64,000 bases of DNA from Comamonas testosteroni (GTDB taxonomy: Bacteria > Pseudomonadota > Gammaproteobacteria > Burkholderiales > Burkholderiaceae_C), in NCBI GenBank assembly GCA_008727115.1, contig CP044131.1, positions 868,001 through 932,000 of the forward strand. Direction: 5' to 3'. Under the pieces are notes generated by a model. It saw only the letters and a list, made by a program, of their open reading frames with translations, was not told the DNA's origin and searched no databases. This document shows positions 9,523 to 18,963 of this stretch, piece by piece (the first letter of the stretch is position 1; each line of letters starts with the position of its first letter). A program made the translations under genes and the position numbers.

Positions 9523-9733
9523 GTTCTGCCCGCGAAGGAGCGATCTAATATACCCCTGAGTAGGGGTAGTCTGCTGGGGCAGCTCGCTCATCACGCACTC
9601 GTAGGTGCGGAATAAGGAAAAAAATAGAACAAAACCGAACTGTTTGCAACATCGTTTTTACCGATAAAAAACCATCCCTTCGCAGGCGTATGCTTGCGCA
9701 GCTCTCGTTTGTTGCTATCAAAACAGGTGTTCC

Positions 9734-10474
9734 ATGATTCCTGCCGTACCCGCTGCCGCTTTGGCCGGTTTGCTCCTGATGCTGCTGGCAGCCTTGCTGG
9801 GGGCTGGCCTGCTTTCATGGTGGGGCTGGCGCTTGTGGCATCAGCGCCGTGGCAGGCCCAGGCCGCCGCTGCGTATCTGGCAATGGGGGGTGGCGGTGCT
9901 GCTGTCCATCCTGCCGATATCAACCGTGGTGGGGCTGGTGGAATTTGCCTGGCTCGATCATCGCCAGACGCAGCAGGTGGCCGAGCAGGAGCGGCTGATG
10001 CACATCACGTTGGCGCAGCCGGTGGTCTGGGGTGAGATCACCTTGCCGGCGGGCAGTCATATCGAGCGCGACATGCCTGAAGCAGGGCTGGAGCGCCCCG
10101 ACGGCCAGCCGGATCTGAGTGCGCTGCGCAATGTGCGCTTTCCCAAACCGCTGCAAGTCGATGGGGTGTGGGTCAATGCGCTGAGTGTTTACAACCAGCT
10201 GGTGCTGGAGCTGGCCCATCCCCACTACCTGCCTGCACGGCCCGGCCAGCTAGCCCAGGACTGCTCGGCGGGCTACATGCTGCAATACGGCAACCGGCAG
10301 AAGCTGGCCGAGCAGGACATGTATCGCATGGCCTTGCCAGTGCAGGCGCCAACCCTGGTCATGGCCGACTGGGTTGCCGATGCCTGCTACCAGAGCACGC
10401 CCATACAGCTGCGCTACTGGCAGGGCGATCAACTGGTCTGGGCCAAGACTCCGGAATATGCCTTGCCCGAATGA
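9734..10474 (+). CDS. Hypothetical two-helix membrane protein
   Basis: 246-aa protein I do not recognise. Residues about 5-32 form a very hydrophobic Ala/Leu-rich helix, followed by a basic, Trp/Arg/Pro-rich loop (WHQRRGRPRPPLRIW) and a second helix near 47-68. The remaining about 175 residues are hydrophilic, with two Cys (near residues 176 and 215) that could form a disulphide outside the cytoplasm. The loop charge suggests both termini face the periplasm. ATG 9734 follows no strong Shine-Dalgarno. It stands between the divergent Na/Pi gene and the convergent lspA cluster, so context gives no function. Confidence 0.6.
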   Translation: MIPAVPAAALAGLLLMLLAALLGAGLLSWWGWRLWHQRRGRPRPPLRIWQWGVAVLLSILPISTVVGLVEFAWLDHRQTQQVAEQERLMHITLAQPVVWGEITLPAGSHIERDMPEAGLERPDGQPDLSALRNVRFPKPLQVDGVWVNALSVYNQLVLELAHPHYLPARPGQLAQDCSAGYMLQYGNRQKLAEQDMYRMALPVQAPTLVMADWVADACYQSTPIQLRYWQGDQLVWAKTPEYALPE

Positions 10475-10510
10475 AAAAAGCCCGCGGCATTCTTGAATGC
10501 AGCGGGCTTG
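10475..10510 (-). terminator. Terminator of the ribF-ileS-lspA cluster
   Basis: Read on the reverse strand, AGCCCGC-TGCATTC pairs with GAATGC-C-GCGGGCT and is followed by six T. The T tract lies on the lspA side of transcription; the forward strand lacks a T tail. Confidence 0.75.
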
Positions 10511-10533
10511 GATGTGCCGATAGGCAGCGCTTT

Positions 10534-11058
10534 TCAGGTGGGTGACTGGTCTTGTTTCTTGGCGCGTCTGGCGCGCAAGATCTCGTCCAGAATCAACAAG
10601 ATGGCCCCCAGGGTGATGCCCATGTCCGCCACGTTGAAGGCCGGGAAGTGGCTTGTGCCCCAGTAGAAGTCCAGAAAGTCCACCACATAGCCGTGCTGCA
10701 GGCGGTCCACCACGTTGCCTATGGCTCCGCCCAGAATGCTGGACAGCGACAGGCAGAACATTTTTTCATCCGGGTGCTTGCGCAATTGCCAGACGATGAG
10801 CACGGTGGCAATCACGCCAATGCCGACGAACAGCCAGCGCTGCCAGCCGCCGCTATCCGCGAGGAAGGAAAAGGCAGCGCCCGTGTTGTGGGCCCGCACG
10901 ATGTTGAAGAAGCTGGTGATCGGCGTCCAGTCCCCATACTGGTAGTGGCTCAGAATCATCTGCTTGGTGATCTGATCCACGCCGATGATGACAAGCGCCC
11001 ACAGCAGCCAGGGCCAGATTCGGCCTGTGCCTGCAGAAGAGGTTGGGGTGTTGCTCAT
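10534..11058 (-). CDS. lspA: Lipoprotein signal peptidase (signal peptidase II)
   Basis: 174-aa aspartyl protease of the inner membrane that removes the signal peptide from lipid-modified prolipoproteins. Four transmembrane helices are visible. The conserved elements are [15 protein letters not shown] (first conserved block), [13 protein letters not shown], and the two catalytic aspartate segments [11 protein letters not shown] and [11 protein letters not shown], with Asp in NVVDR and VADMGI. It follows ileS on the same strand after about 140 bases, the usual betaproteobacterial order. Confidence 0.95.
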   Translation of the reverse strand: MSNTPTSSAGTGRIWPWLLWALVIIGVDQITKQMILSHYQYGDWTPITSFFNIVRAHNTGAAFSFLADSGGWQRWLFVGIGVIATVLIVWQLRKHPDEKMFCLSLSSILGGAIGNVVDRLQHGYVVDFLDFYWGTSHFPAFNVADMGITLGAILLILDEILRARRAKKQDQSPT

Positions 11059-11198
11059 GACAGCTCTTTGCTAGAGGGTTGAGTAGCGGTTTTTGATAAC
11101 GGCTATCGCTGGATTCAAAAGGATTTCAGTACGATTTAATGCTGAAAATGGCTGCCAGCAAGCGCTGGCAGCTCATCTTTTGAAGGCCTTTCGACGGT

Positions 11199-14054
11199 TT
11201 ACGCCTTGGTGCGGACTTCACCTTCGCCGTGCAGGTTGCTGTCGCAGCGGCCGCAGATCGTGGGGTGCTCGGGGTTCACGCCCACGTCTTCGCGGTAGTG
11301 CCAGCAGCGCTCGCACTTGGCGTGTTCGCTGGCCTTCACGGTGGTGGTCAGTGCTTCGCCCGCCACGGCAGTCGCAGCCGAGGTGATGAAGACGAACTTC
11401 AGATCGTCCTTGAGGCTTTGCAGCAGGGCCAGGTCTTCGGGCTCGGCCGTCAGCGTGACCTCGGCCTGCAGGGACGAGCCCACAGCGCCGGTGCCGCGCA
11501 CCACTTCGATGTCCTTGTTGACCTGGTTGCGGATCTCGCAGATGCGGTTCCACTTGGCCAGCAGGGCTTCGCTGCCTTCAGGCAGTTCGGTGAACTGCTC
11601 CAGGAAGATGGATTCGCTGTGGCCTACGATCTTCCAGGCTTCTTCGGCCGTGAAGGACAGGAAGGGCGACATCCAGCGCAGCAGCGCCTGGGTGATCTGG
11701 TAGAGCGCGGTCTGGGCCGAGCGACGGGCCAGGCTCTTGGGCGCGCTGGTGTAGAGGCGATCCTTGAGCACATCCAGGTAGAAGCCGCCCAGGTCTTCCG
11801 AGCAGAACAGCTGCAGCTTGGCGACCACGGGGTGGAACTCGTACACCTTGTAGTGGGCCAGGATGTCCTTTTGCAGCTGGGCCGAGCGTGCCAGCGCGAA
11901 CTGGTCGATCTCCAGCATGTCGGCGTAGGCCACGGAATCCTTGGCCGGATCGAAGTCGCTGGTGTTCGCCAGCAGGAAGCGCAGCGTGTTGCGGATGCGG
12001 CGATAGGCGTCCACCACGCGGGCCAGGATCTTGTCATCGATGCCCAGGTCGCCCGAGTAATCGGTCGAGGCCACCCACAGGCGGATGATTTCCGCACCCA
12101 TCTTGTTGGACACGTCCTGAGGCGCCACGGTGTTGCCGATGGACTTGGACATCTTCTTGCCCTGGCCGTCCACGGTGAAGCCGTGGGTCAGCAGGCCACG
12201 GTAGGGCGCGCGGCCAAAGATGGCCGAGGCCAGCAGCAGCGAGCTGTGGAACCAGCCGCGGTGCTGGTCGTGGCCTTCCAGATACAGGTCGGCCTCGGGG
12301 CCCTGGTCATGGTGGTGCTCGGGGTGGGTGCCGCGCAGCACATGCCAGAAGGTGGAGCCGGAGTCGAACCACACTTCCAGAATGTCGGTGCTCTTGGTGT
12401 AGCTCTTGGCCTCTTCAGCGCCCAGGACTTCCTCGGTAGTCACGCGGCTCCAGGCCTCGATACCGCCTTGCTCGACCATGGCTGCTGCCTGGTCGATGAT
12501 CTCCATGGTGCGTGGGTGCAGAGCACCGGTGTCCACATGCAGGAAGAAGGGGATGGGCACGCCCCAGCTGCGCTGGCGCGAGATGCACCAGTCGGGACGG
12601 CCGGCGATCATGGCGCGCAGGCGGTCCTTGCCGTTTTCGGGGTAGAAGCTGGTCTGCTCGATGGCGTCCAGTGCAATCTGGCGCAGGGTCTTCTCGGGCT
12701 TCTGAGCAGGGTCGGTGAACACACCTTCGCCTTCATCCATGCGCACAAACCACTGGGCGGCAGCGCGGTAGATGACGGGCGTCTTGTGGCGCCAGCAGTG
12801 GGGGTAGCTGTGCTGCAGGCCGGTGGTGTCCATCAGGCGACCTGCGACCTTGAGCGCGTCCAGAATGACGGGCACGGCCTTCCAGATGTGCTGGCCGCCG
12901 AACATGGGCAGATCGGCTGCGTACACGCCGTTGCCCTGCACGGGGTTCAGGATGTCCTTGTACTCCATGCCGTTGCTGACGCAGGAGTTGAAGTCATCCA
13001 CGCCGTAAGCGGGGGCCGAGTGCACGATACCGGTGCCGTCGTCGGCCGTGGCGTATTCGGCCAGGTAGACGGGCGAGATGCGGTCAAAGCCCTTGTCCAC
13101 ATGGGCCAGCGGGTGCTTGAAGGGCATGTGATCCAGGGCCTTGCCCTGGGTCGTGGCAACGACCTTGCCGTCGATCTTCCAGCGCTCCAGGCACTTTTCG
13201 ACCAGGGCAGATGCGACGATCAGCAGGCCGCGCACGGTGTCCACCAGGCTGTATTCCAGATCGGGGTTGACGTTCAGGGCCTGGTTGGCCGGGATGGTCC
13301 AGGCCGTGGTGGTCCAGATCACCACAAAGGCTTCTTTGTCCAGCTTGGGCAAGTTAAAGGCGGCTGCCAGCTTGGCTGGGTCGGCGGCGGGGAACATCAC
13401 GTCCAGCGTCTGGCTTTGCTTGTCCTGGTATTCGATTTCGAACTCGGCCAGCGAAGACGAGCAGTCAAAGCACCAGTACACGGGCTTGAGGCCGCGGTAG
13501 ACGAAGCCACGCTCCATCACCTTCTTCAAGGCACGCAGCTCGGCGGCCTCGTTGGCGTAGTTCATGGTCTTGTAGGGGTGGTCCCAGTCGCCCAGCACGC
13601 CCAGGCGCTTGAAGTCCACCATCTGCTGCTCGATCTGCTCGGTGGCAAAGGCACGGCTCTTGGCCTGCATCTCGTCGCGTGGCAGGTTGCGGCCATGCAG
13701 CTTTTCGATGGCGTTTTCGATGGGCAGGCCGTGGCAGTCCCAGCCGGGGGCGTACAGCGCGTCAAAGCCTTCGAGCTGGCGGCTCTTGACGATCATGTCC
13801 TTGAGGATCTTGTTGACGGCGTGGCCGATGTGCAGCTTGCCGTTGGCGTAGGGAGGACCGTCGTGCAGGATGAACTTGGGCGCGCCGCTGCGGGCGTCAC
13901 GCAGTTTCTTGTAGATGCCCTGGTCGTCCCATTCCTTGGCCCAGGCGGGTTCGTGCTTGGGCAGGTCGCCGCGCATGGGGAAGGGGGTGTCGGGCATGTT
14001 CAGCGTGGCGCGGTAGACGGACGCTTCGGGCTTGTTGGACTTCGAATCAGACAT
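11199..14054 (-). CDS. ileS: Isoleucyl-tRNA synthetase
   Basis: 951-aa class I aminoacyl-tRNA synthetase that charges tRNA-Ile and edits Val. The HIGH signature reads [19 protein letters not shown] near residue 60-75, and the KMSKS loop is present as [11 protein letters not shown] near residue 610. The central CP1 editing domain contains [12 protein letters not shown], and the C-terminal zinc motif CERCW...CGRCDSN is intact. The start at 14054 (MSDSKSNK) is preferred over an in-frame codon 18 bases upstream. It lies between ribF and lspA on the reverse strand. Confidence 0.97.
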   Translation of the reverse strand: MSDSKSNKPEASVYRATLNMPDTPFPMRGDLPKHEPAWAKEWDDQGIYKKLRDARSGAPKFILHDGPPYANGKLHIGHAVNKILKDMIVKSRQLEGFDALYAPGWDCHGLPIENAIEKLHGRNLPRDEMQAKSRAFATEQIEQQMVDFKRLGVLGDWDHPYKTMNYANEAAELRALKKVMERGFVYRGLKPVYWCFDCSSSLAEFEIEYQDKQSQTLDVMFPAADPAKLAAAFNLPKLDKEAFVVIWTTTAWTIPANQALNVNPDLEYSLVDTVRGLLIVASALVEKCLERWKIDGKVVATTQGKALDHMPFKHPLAHVDKGFDRISPVYLAEYATADDGTGIVHSAPAYGVDDFNSCVSNGMEYKDILNPVQGNGVYAADLPMFGGQHIWKAVPVILDALKVAGRLMDTTGLQHSYPHCWRHKTPVIYRAAAQWFVRMDEGEGVFTDPAQKPEKTLRQIALDAIEQTSFYPENGKDRLRAMIAGRPDWCISRQRSWGVPIPFFLHVDTGALHPRTMEIIDQAAAMVEQGGIEAWSRVTTEEVLGAEEAKSYTKSTDILEVWFDSGSTFWHVLRGTHPEHHHDQGPEADLYLEGHDQHRGWFHSSLLLASAIFGRAPYRGLLTHGFTVDGQGKKMSKSIGNTVAPQDVSNKMGAEIIRLWVASTDYSGDLGIDDKILARVVDAYRRIRNTLRFLLANTSDFDPAKDSVAYADMLEIDQFALARSAQLQKDILAHYKVYEFHPVVAKLQLFCSEDLGGFYLDVLKDRLYTSAPKSLARRSAQTALYQITQALLRWMSPFLSFTAEEAWKIVGHSESIFLEQFTELPEGSEALLAKWNRICEIRNQVNKDIEVVRGTGAVGSSLQAEVTLTAEPEDLALLQSLKDDLKFVFITSAATAVAGEALTTTVKASEHAKCERCWHYREDVGVNPEHPTICGRCDSNLHGEGEVRTKA

Positions 14055-14159
14055 GGGGAACCTTGAAAGCAATGCTGTGCCCGGGCAGTTCTGCCTGGGC
14101 GTGATAAGTGAGGTATGCGCCAGAGCGCTGCGGCGCCTGTGGCGTGCGGGCAGCGAGCG

Positions 14160-15221
14160 TCAAATTCGGTCGCGCGTGGTCTGGCGACGAGTCTCGGTGT
14201 GCGATGAAGTATGAGACGGTATGTGGGCTGAGGCGAAAAACGCGCGCGCGTCATCGCAGTCCTTGGCAATGCCCGCCGTCAGGGCATCGAGACTGTCATA
14301 CTTCAGCTCGTCGTGCAGTTTGTGCAGAAGTTCCACGCGGATGATTTTACCGTAGGCACCTTCTCCACCCAGCTGTGCGGGCCAATCGAAACAGTGGGTC
14401 TCCAGCAGTACGCGGCCGCCGTTGATGTCGTTGGGGTCCAGCGAAGGGCGTACGCCCAGGTTGGCCACGCCGCGCAAGGGCTCGTCCGAGAGCCCGTGCA
14501 CCAGTACGGCAAAGATGCCGCTTGCAGCGGGCTTCCAGTGGTCAAAGCGCAGGTTCAGGGTGCGAAAGCCGTCATCAGCCCCGGCCTTGGTCTCTGCCAG
14601 TTTGCGGCCCAGCTTGCGGCCATGGACCACGTGGCCCGAAATCGTATAGGGGTGGCCCAGCAGCTTGGCCGCCTGCTGCATGTCGCCAGCCGCCAGGGCT
14701 GCACGCACTTCGGTGCTGGAGACGCGCAGGCCGTGCACCTCATAGCTGTTCATGCGTGCGACATCAAAGCCCAGCGCCTGGCCGGCGCTGTCGAGCATGG
14801 CGTAGTCGCCCGCGCGTTTGCGACCAAAGCGGAAGTCGTCGCCGACCAGCACATAGCGTGCCCCGAGGCCGGAGATCAGTACATCCTGAATGAAGTCTTC
14901 GGGGCTTTGATTGGCCAGCGCGTCATTGAAGGGCAGGATCACGACCTGATCGACGCCGCAGATCTCGAGCTGGCTGAGCTTGTCACGCAGCGTGCCCACG
15001 CGGGCCGGAGCCAGCTCGGGTTTGCCGAGCTTCTGGGCAAAGTAGTCACGCGGGTGCGGCTCGAACGTCATGGCGCAACTGGGGATGCCGCGCTGAGCCG
15101 CTTCGGCCTTGAGCAGGCCGAGCATGGCCTGATGTCCCCGGTGTACACCATCAAAATTGCCAATGGTCACAGCGCAGGCTGGGGCAAGGCCGGGATGCTT
15201 GATTCCACGGAATATCTTCAT
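14160..15221 (-). CDS. ribF: Bifunctional riboflavin kinase / FAD synthetase
   Basis: 353-aa enzyme making FMN from riboflavin and FAD from FMN. The N-terminal nucleotidyltransferase half shows AVTIGNFDGVHRGHQAM (GxFDGxHxGH, residues about 17-30). The C-terminal kinase half contains SGHVVHGRKLGRKL, then TLNLRF and VANLGVRPSLD. The start at 15221 (MKIFRGIKHPGLAPA) fits the family although the frame is open 231 bases further up. One oddity: about nine residues (AETKAGADD) separate GRKLGRKL from GFRTLNLRF, where family members I recall run directly from one to the other. ileS begins 106 bases downstream. Confidence 0.93.
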   Translation of the reverse strand: MKIFRGIKHPGLAPACAVTIGNFDGVHRGHQAMLGLLKAEAAQRGIPSCAMTFEPHPRDYFAQKLGKPELAPARVGTLRDKLSQLEICGVDQVVILPFNDALANQSPEDFIQDVLISGLGARYVLVGDDFRFGRKRAGDYAMLDSAGQALGFDVARMNSYEVHGLRVSSTEVRAALAAGDMQQAAKLLGHPYTISGHVVHGRKLGRKLAETKAGADDGFRTLNLRFDHWKPAASGIFAVLVHGLSDEPLRGVANLGVRPSLDPNDINGGRVLLETHCFDWPAQLGGEGAYGKIIRVELLHKLHDELKYDSLDALTAGIAKDCDDARAFFASAHIPSHTSSHTETRRQTTRDRI

Positions 15222-15402
15222 GGGCTGCTTTGTTATTTGTAGCAGCTGGCGCCGATGCATGCGGCACAAGCCGTCAATTTGACATAGTTTCAGAGTATAT
15301 TGCTTCAAATCAGGCAGCTGGGGAGGCTGCCAGAGTCTGCCAAAGAGCGCCAAGACGCTCTGCCGTTTTCTGTGTCTGTGTTTGACTGACTGGAGGCGTG
15401 TT

Positions 15403-15960
15403 GTGAAAGTCTTGAAGCTGACAGCCCAGGGGCTGCCGCAGTCCTGGGTCACGCTGGAGCAAGCGGCGCTGCATTACGCAGCAGAAGATGTGCGCTGGGA
15501 AGCAGGGGTGGAAATTGCCTGCTTTCGGGGTGGCCACAATGCGGTGACCGGCAAGCAGTCAGTCATTCACATCAACTCCATCATCGGTACCAAAGGTGTC
15601 TCCAATATCAATCCGCATGAGCTGCAGCCGGGCCTGACCAACGTCAAGCTGTTCGCTCGTGACCGCTGTATCTGCGCCTATTGCGGGCGGCACTTCCATG
15701 AGGGTGACCTCACGCGCGAGCACATTGTTCCCGTCTGCACAGGGGGGTAGCACACCTGGATGAACCTGGTCACGGCCTGCCGTGCCTGCAATCACCGCAA
15801 GGGGCCGAGAACACCGGAGCAGGCCCGCATGCCGCTGCTCTATACGCCCTATGTGCCCACGCTGTGGGAGGACTTCATCTTGCGCAACCGTCGCATTCTG
15901 GCCGATCAGATGGAGTTCCTCATTGCGCATGTGCCGCGCAACTCACGCTGGCATAACTAA
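15403..15960 (+). pseudogene. HNH endonuclease interrupted by an in-frame TAG
   Basis: A 186-codon HNH-nuclease frame broken by a single TAG codon at 15748-15750. The start is GTG 15403, six bases after TGGAGG. Before the stop (115 aa) the frame encodes the domain start, the first zinc pair CAYCG, and the first catalytic His in REHIVPV followed by CTGG. After the TAG the same frame continues HTWMNLVTACRACNHRKG, supplying the second CxxC and the N and H of the HNH site, and ends at TAA 15960. The reading frame is unchanged across the stop, so one substitution (for example CAG to TAG) explains it. The truncated product would lack half the metal site. Either a decaying gene, a sequencing error, or amber readthrough; loss by mutation is the simplest. 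Confidence 0.8.
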
Positions 15961-16049
15961 GTGACTGTCTTAGTGGGAGTTGTCAGAAGCGCCTGAAAGC
16001 TCCGTGCACCTGTGTTTGAATCCGTCTTTACTTTTTATTTCGCGTTTTC

Positions 16050-16997
16050 ATGATCGTCAGAGATCGGCCATCGGGCTTAAAGCTGCTGTGGATTGTCAGA
16101 GGCTCGGTGCTCCAGCGCATCAAAGGTGTTCTGGCCCTGAACATCGTGCTGGCCATCATCGTCACGGTGGCCCACGGCAACCTTTTTCACACCAAGATTC
16201 CCATCACACCGATTCCGTTCACGCTGATCGGTTTGCCACTGGCCATCTTTCTGGGCTTTCGCAATAACACTGCCTATGCGCGGTATTGGGAAGGGCGAAA
16301 GCTCTGGGGCGAAATTCTGATTTATGCCCGAACGCTGTCGCGTCAGTGCCAGAGCCTGATTGAGTTCGACCACCCCATAGACCCGCGTCAGCGCGCCAAT
16401 GATGTGCGTGTGCGCATGATTCACCGTGCCGTGGCTTTTTCGCATGCCTTGCGTGCTCAGTTGCGTGGCCTGAATGACGATGTGGCGGCCGAGCATTGGC
16501 TGACGCAGGCCGAGTGGCAGCGACTGCAATTGCTGCCGCTGAACCAGCGTACCGATATGTTGATGCAGGCCATGGGTCAGGATCTGGGGCAATGCGTGCG
16601 TGACAAGCGCATAGATCCGTGCCTGGCGGTGTCGGTGGACAAGACGCTGAATGGCCTGACTGCGGCTGCAGCCTCTTGCGAGCGCATTCACAACACACCC
16701 ATACCGTTCTCATACACCTTGCTGCTGCACCGAACGGCCCATCTTTACTGCTTTTTGCTGCCTTTTGGACTGGTGGATGTGACGGCCTTCATGACACCCT
16801 TTGTTGTGGCCATCGTTGCCTATACCTTCTACGGTCTCGACGTACTGGGAGACGAGCTGGAGGAGCCATTTGGTGTGGAGAGCAACGACCTGGCGCTGGA
16901 CAGCATCTGCAGAGGCATCGAGATCAGTCTCAGTCACTCCCTGGGCGACCCGCAGATTCCGGCGCCGCTCAAGCCGGTGGACTATCTGCTGACCTGA
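16050..16997 (+). CDS. Bestrophin-like (UPF0187/YneE family) channel protein
   Basis: 315-aa inner-membrane protein of the bacterial bestrophin family, pentameric ion channels. It begins MIVRDRPSGLKLLWIVRGSV and contains the family elements IPITPIPFTLIGLPLAIFLGFRNN, YARYWEGRKLWGEI, and near the C-terminus TFYGLDVLGDELEEPFG, the conserved acidic cluster of bestrophins. Four hydrophobic regions are visible. ATG 16050 is chosen since the domain starts at once. The gene is alone, ending at a terminator. Ion selectivity cannot be read from sequence; characterised bacterial homologues conduct cations. Confidence 0.85.
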   Translation: MIVRDRPSGLKLLWIVRGSVLQRIKGVLALNIVLAIIVTVAHGNLFHTKIPITPIPFTLIGLPLAIFLGFRNNTAYARYWEGRKLWGEILIYARTLSRQCQSLIEFDHPIDPRQRANDVRVRMIHRAVAFSHALRAQLRGLNDDVAAEHWLTQAEWQRLQLLPLNQRTDMLMQAMGQDLGQCVRDKRIDPCLAVSVDKTLNGLTAAAASCERIHNTPIPFSYTLLLHRTAHLYCFLLPFGLVDVTAFMTPFVVAIVAYTFYGLDVLGDELEEPFGVESNDLALDSICRGIEISLSHSLGDPQIPAPLKPVDYLLT

Positions 16998-17014
16998 GCG
17001 TCTTTGCCCTCAAC

Positions 17015-17052
17015 AAAAAAGCCCTGAACTCCTCACTCAGGGCTTTGTTTTT
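17015..17052 (+). terminator. Terminator after bestrophin gene
   Basis: AAAAAAGCCCTGA / TCAGGGCTTTGTTTTT hairpin 20 bases past the stop. A half copy of the dispersed repeat (TTGATAGCTGCTAGCG) follows directly at 17051-17067. Confidence 0.8.
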
Positions 17053-17088
17053 GATAGCTGCTAGCGTATGTGCCGCCTGGGTTATGCC

Positions 17089-17583
17089 TTAAACGGTGGC
17101 TCGGTCTTCGTCCACGGCTTTTTGCCAGGCTTCGTACAGGTCTTCGCCAGCGTCACGCACGCGGTGGTTGATGACGGGCATCTCGCGCTTGTCTGCGGGG
17201 CGGGCCAGTTCGTCGTAGCCGCGCGAGGCAGACAGGTCATAGGGCTCGCCGTCTTCGTTGGAATAGGCCACAAAGACTTTCTTCACACCCGACAGCAGCA
17301 TGGCCGTGTGGCACATGGTGCAGGGGTAGCCGCTGGCGTACATCACAGCGCCAGATAGATCGGTGCTGCCCTGGGCCTTGGCGCCAATGCGCAGCGCCTG
17401 CATTTCGGCGTGGGCCGAGGGGTCGCACAGGTCTTCCACCTGGTTGACGGCGCGGGCCAGAACCTTGCCGTCCTTGACCAGCACTGCGCCAAAAGGCCAG
17501 GTGGCGCGCTCGCGGCCCTTGACGTTGCCCATGGCCAGGCGGATGGATTCCAGCAGGTATTTTTCGGTGTCTTGATTGCTCAT
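17089..17583 (-). CDS. Nucleoside/guanine deaminase-like zinc enzyme
   Basis: 164-aa cytidine/deoxycytidylate deaminase-fold enzyme. The zinc site is intact: SAHAEMQAL (His and catalytic Glu) and YPCTMCHTAM (PCxxC). The C-terminal motif EDLYEAWQ resembles guanine deaminases of the GuaD/TadA-like group, but the substrate may be another purine or pyrimidine base. The start at 17583 follows an AAGGAGACACC ribosome binding site; the open frame upstream is ignored. Separate transcription is suggested by the terminator hairpin upstream at 17655. Confidence 0.85.
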   Translation of the reverse strand: MSNQDTEKYLLESIRLAMGNVKGRERATWPFGAVLVKDGKVLARAVNQVEDLCDPSAHAEMQALRIGAKAQGSTDLSGAVMYASGYPCTMCHTAMLLSGVKKVFVAYSNEDGEPYDLSASRGYDELARPADKREMPVINHRVRDAGEDLYEAWQKAVDEDRATV

Positions 17584-17654
17584 TGGTGTCTCCTTATGCG
17601 CAGTTATGCGCCGATCATAGGAAGCGATGCCGCCTGCATAGCGCACCCGTAAAG

Positions 17655-17682
17655 CAAAACAGCACGCCGTGGCGTGCTGTTG
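17655..17682 (-). terminator. Terminator of the acyl-CoA dehydrogenase pair
   Basis: Perfect 11-bp stem AACAGCACGCC / GGCGTGCTGTT with a 2-base loop; on the reverse strand it is followed by TTTGCTTT. Confidence 0.75.
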
Positions 17683-17715
17683 ACTTGTTGAAAGTTGGCT
17701 GAACGTTGCAGGAAC

Positions 17716-18831
17716 TTAGGCAAATACGCCCGCAGAATCCTGCATGTTGGCCGACACAATGCCCAGGTGGTGCAAGGTGTCGCCGCCCGTCATCTCCATC
17801 TGTGTCAGGCGCTTGAAGTAGTGGCTGCCCACATATTCATCGGTCACGCCAATGCCGCCATGCAGCTGCACCGACTGCTGGCCCACATAGCGCATGGCCT
17901 GGCCCAGTTGCACCTTGGCGCGGGAAATGGCCACATGGCGCTCCTCAGCCGGGGCTGCCAGCTTGAGCGTGCCGTAATAGCTCATGGATCGCGCCAGCTC
18001 CAGCTGCATCTTCATATCGGCCACGCGGTGGCGCAGGGCCTGGAAGCTGGCAATGGCCACGCCAAACTGCTTGCGCTGGTTCATGTACTCGGCAGTCAGC
18101 TTGAGCGTCTGCTCCATCGCGCCCACACCTTCGGCGCACAGGGCGGCGTTAGCCACATCCTGCGCCAGCGTCAGCGCGGGCAGGCCGTTGGTGGTGATCA
18201 AGGTGGCAGGTGCAGCCTTGCAGATCAGATCTGCTGCGCGGGCTTCATCCTGCGTGGCATAGCTGCGGGTGCTGACGCCCTGCACGCCGTTTTCCACCAT
18301 GAAGAGGGCCATCTTGCCGTCCAGCAGCGCGGGCACGATAAAGGCATCGGCCTGATCGCCTGCGGGAACTATGTTTTTCGTAGCGTCCAGCGCATAGCCG
18401 TCGGCGGTTTTTGTAGCCTTTGCAGCGCAAACGTCAATGCGGTAGCGCGCTTTATGCTCCTGCGATGCGAGCATCACCAGCTTCTCGCCGGTGGCAATCT
18501 GGGGCAGCCACAGCTGTTTGGCAGCATCATCGCCAAACTGGGCCAGCACGGCAGAGGCCACAAAAGCCTGCGCTAGCGGCTCCATCACCAGGCCACGGCC
18601 CAGCTCTTCCATCACCACCATCACATCGACCGCGCTCTGGCCCAGGCCGCCGTACTGCTCGGGAACGGTGAGGGCTGTCAGCCCCAGCTCGGCCAGCTCG
18701 TTCCACACCTCGCGTGAAAAGCCGCCTTGTTTGACGATGCTCTGGCGGCGCTCGAAGGTGTAGCCTTTTTCCACCCAGCGGGCCACGGCGTCACGCAGTT
18801 GTTGTTGGTCGTCGGAAAAATCGAAATCCAT
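17716..18831 (-). CDS. Acyl-CoA dehydrogenase family protein (second of a pair)
   Basis: 371-aa flavoprotein of the acyl-CoA dehydrogenase fold. The N-terminal helical domain starts MDFDFSDDQQQLRDAVARW after a GGAGACAA ribosome binding site. The C-terminal flavin domain contains VQLHGGIGVTDEYVGSHYFKR, the QxxGGxG(V/Y)T signature. The usual YEGT box with catalytic Glu is replaced by MTGGDTLHHL, so an ordinary active-site base at that place is missing. The beta-strand region (residues 120-230) is shorter than in homotetrameric enzymes. It lies 132 bases downstream of another acyl-CoA dehydrogenase on the same strand, suggesting that both form a heteromeric alpha2beta2 enzyme as described for sterol side-chain ACADs. 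Substrate unknown. Confidence 0.88.
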   Translation of the reverse strand: MDFDFSDDQQQLRDAVARWVEKGYTFERRQSIVKQGGFSREVWNELAELGLTALTVPEQYGGLGQSAVDVMVVMEELGRGLVMEPLAQAFVASAVLAQFGDDAAKQLWLPQIATGEKLVMLASQEHKARYRIDVCAAKATKTADGYALDATKNIVPAGDQADAFIVPALLDGKMALFMVENGVQGVSTRSYATQDEARAADLICKAAPATLITTNGLPALTLAQDVANAALCAEGVGAMEQTLKLTAEYMNQRKQFGVAIASFQALRHRVADMKMQLELARSMSYYGTLKLAAPAEERHVAISRAKVQLGQAMRYVGQQSVQLHGGIGVTDEYVGSHYFKRLTQMEMTGGDTLHHLGIVSANMQDSAGVFA

Positions 18832-18963
18832 ATTTGTCTCCTGCCACCGGGCGCAATTGGCGCGAAGCGCCAAACTCCAACCCAGCGAAGCTCAATCTAG
18901 AACCCCCTCCCGGAGAGGGCACGGGGGAGCAGAACGTGAAATCTGTGCCAGACAGTGCTCGGC

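Noticed and set aside
11229..14066. 945-codon open frame on the forward strand opposite ileS
   Set aside because: Exact antisense shadow of a well-conserved gene in GC-rich DNA; no ribosome binding site and no recognisable domain.
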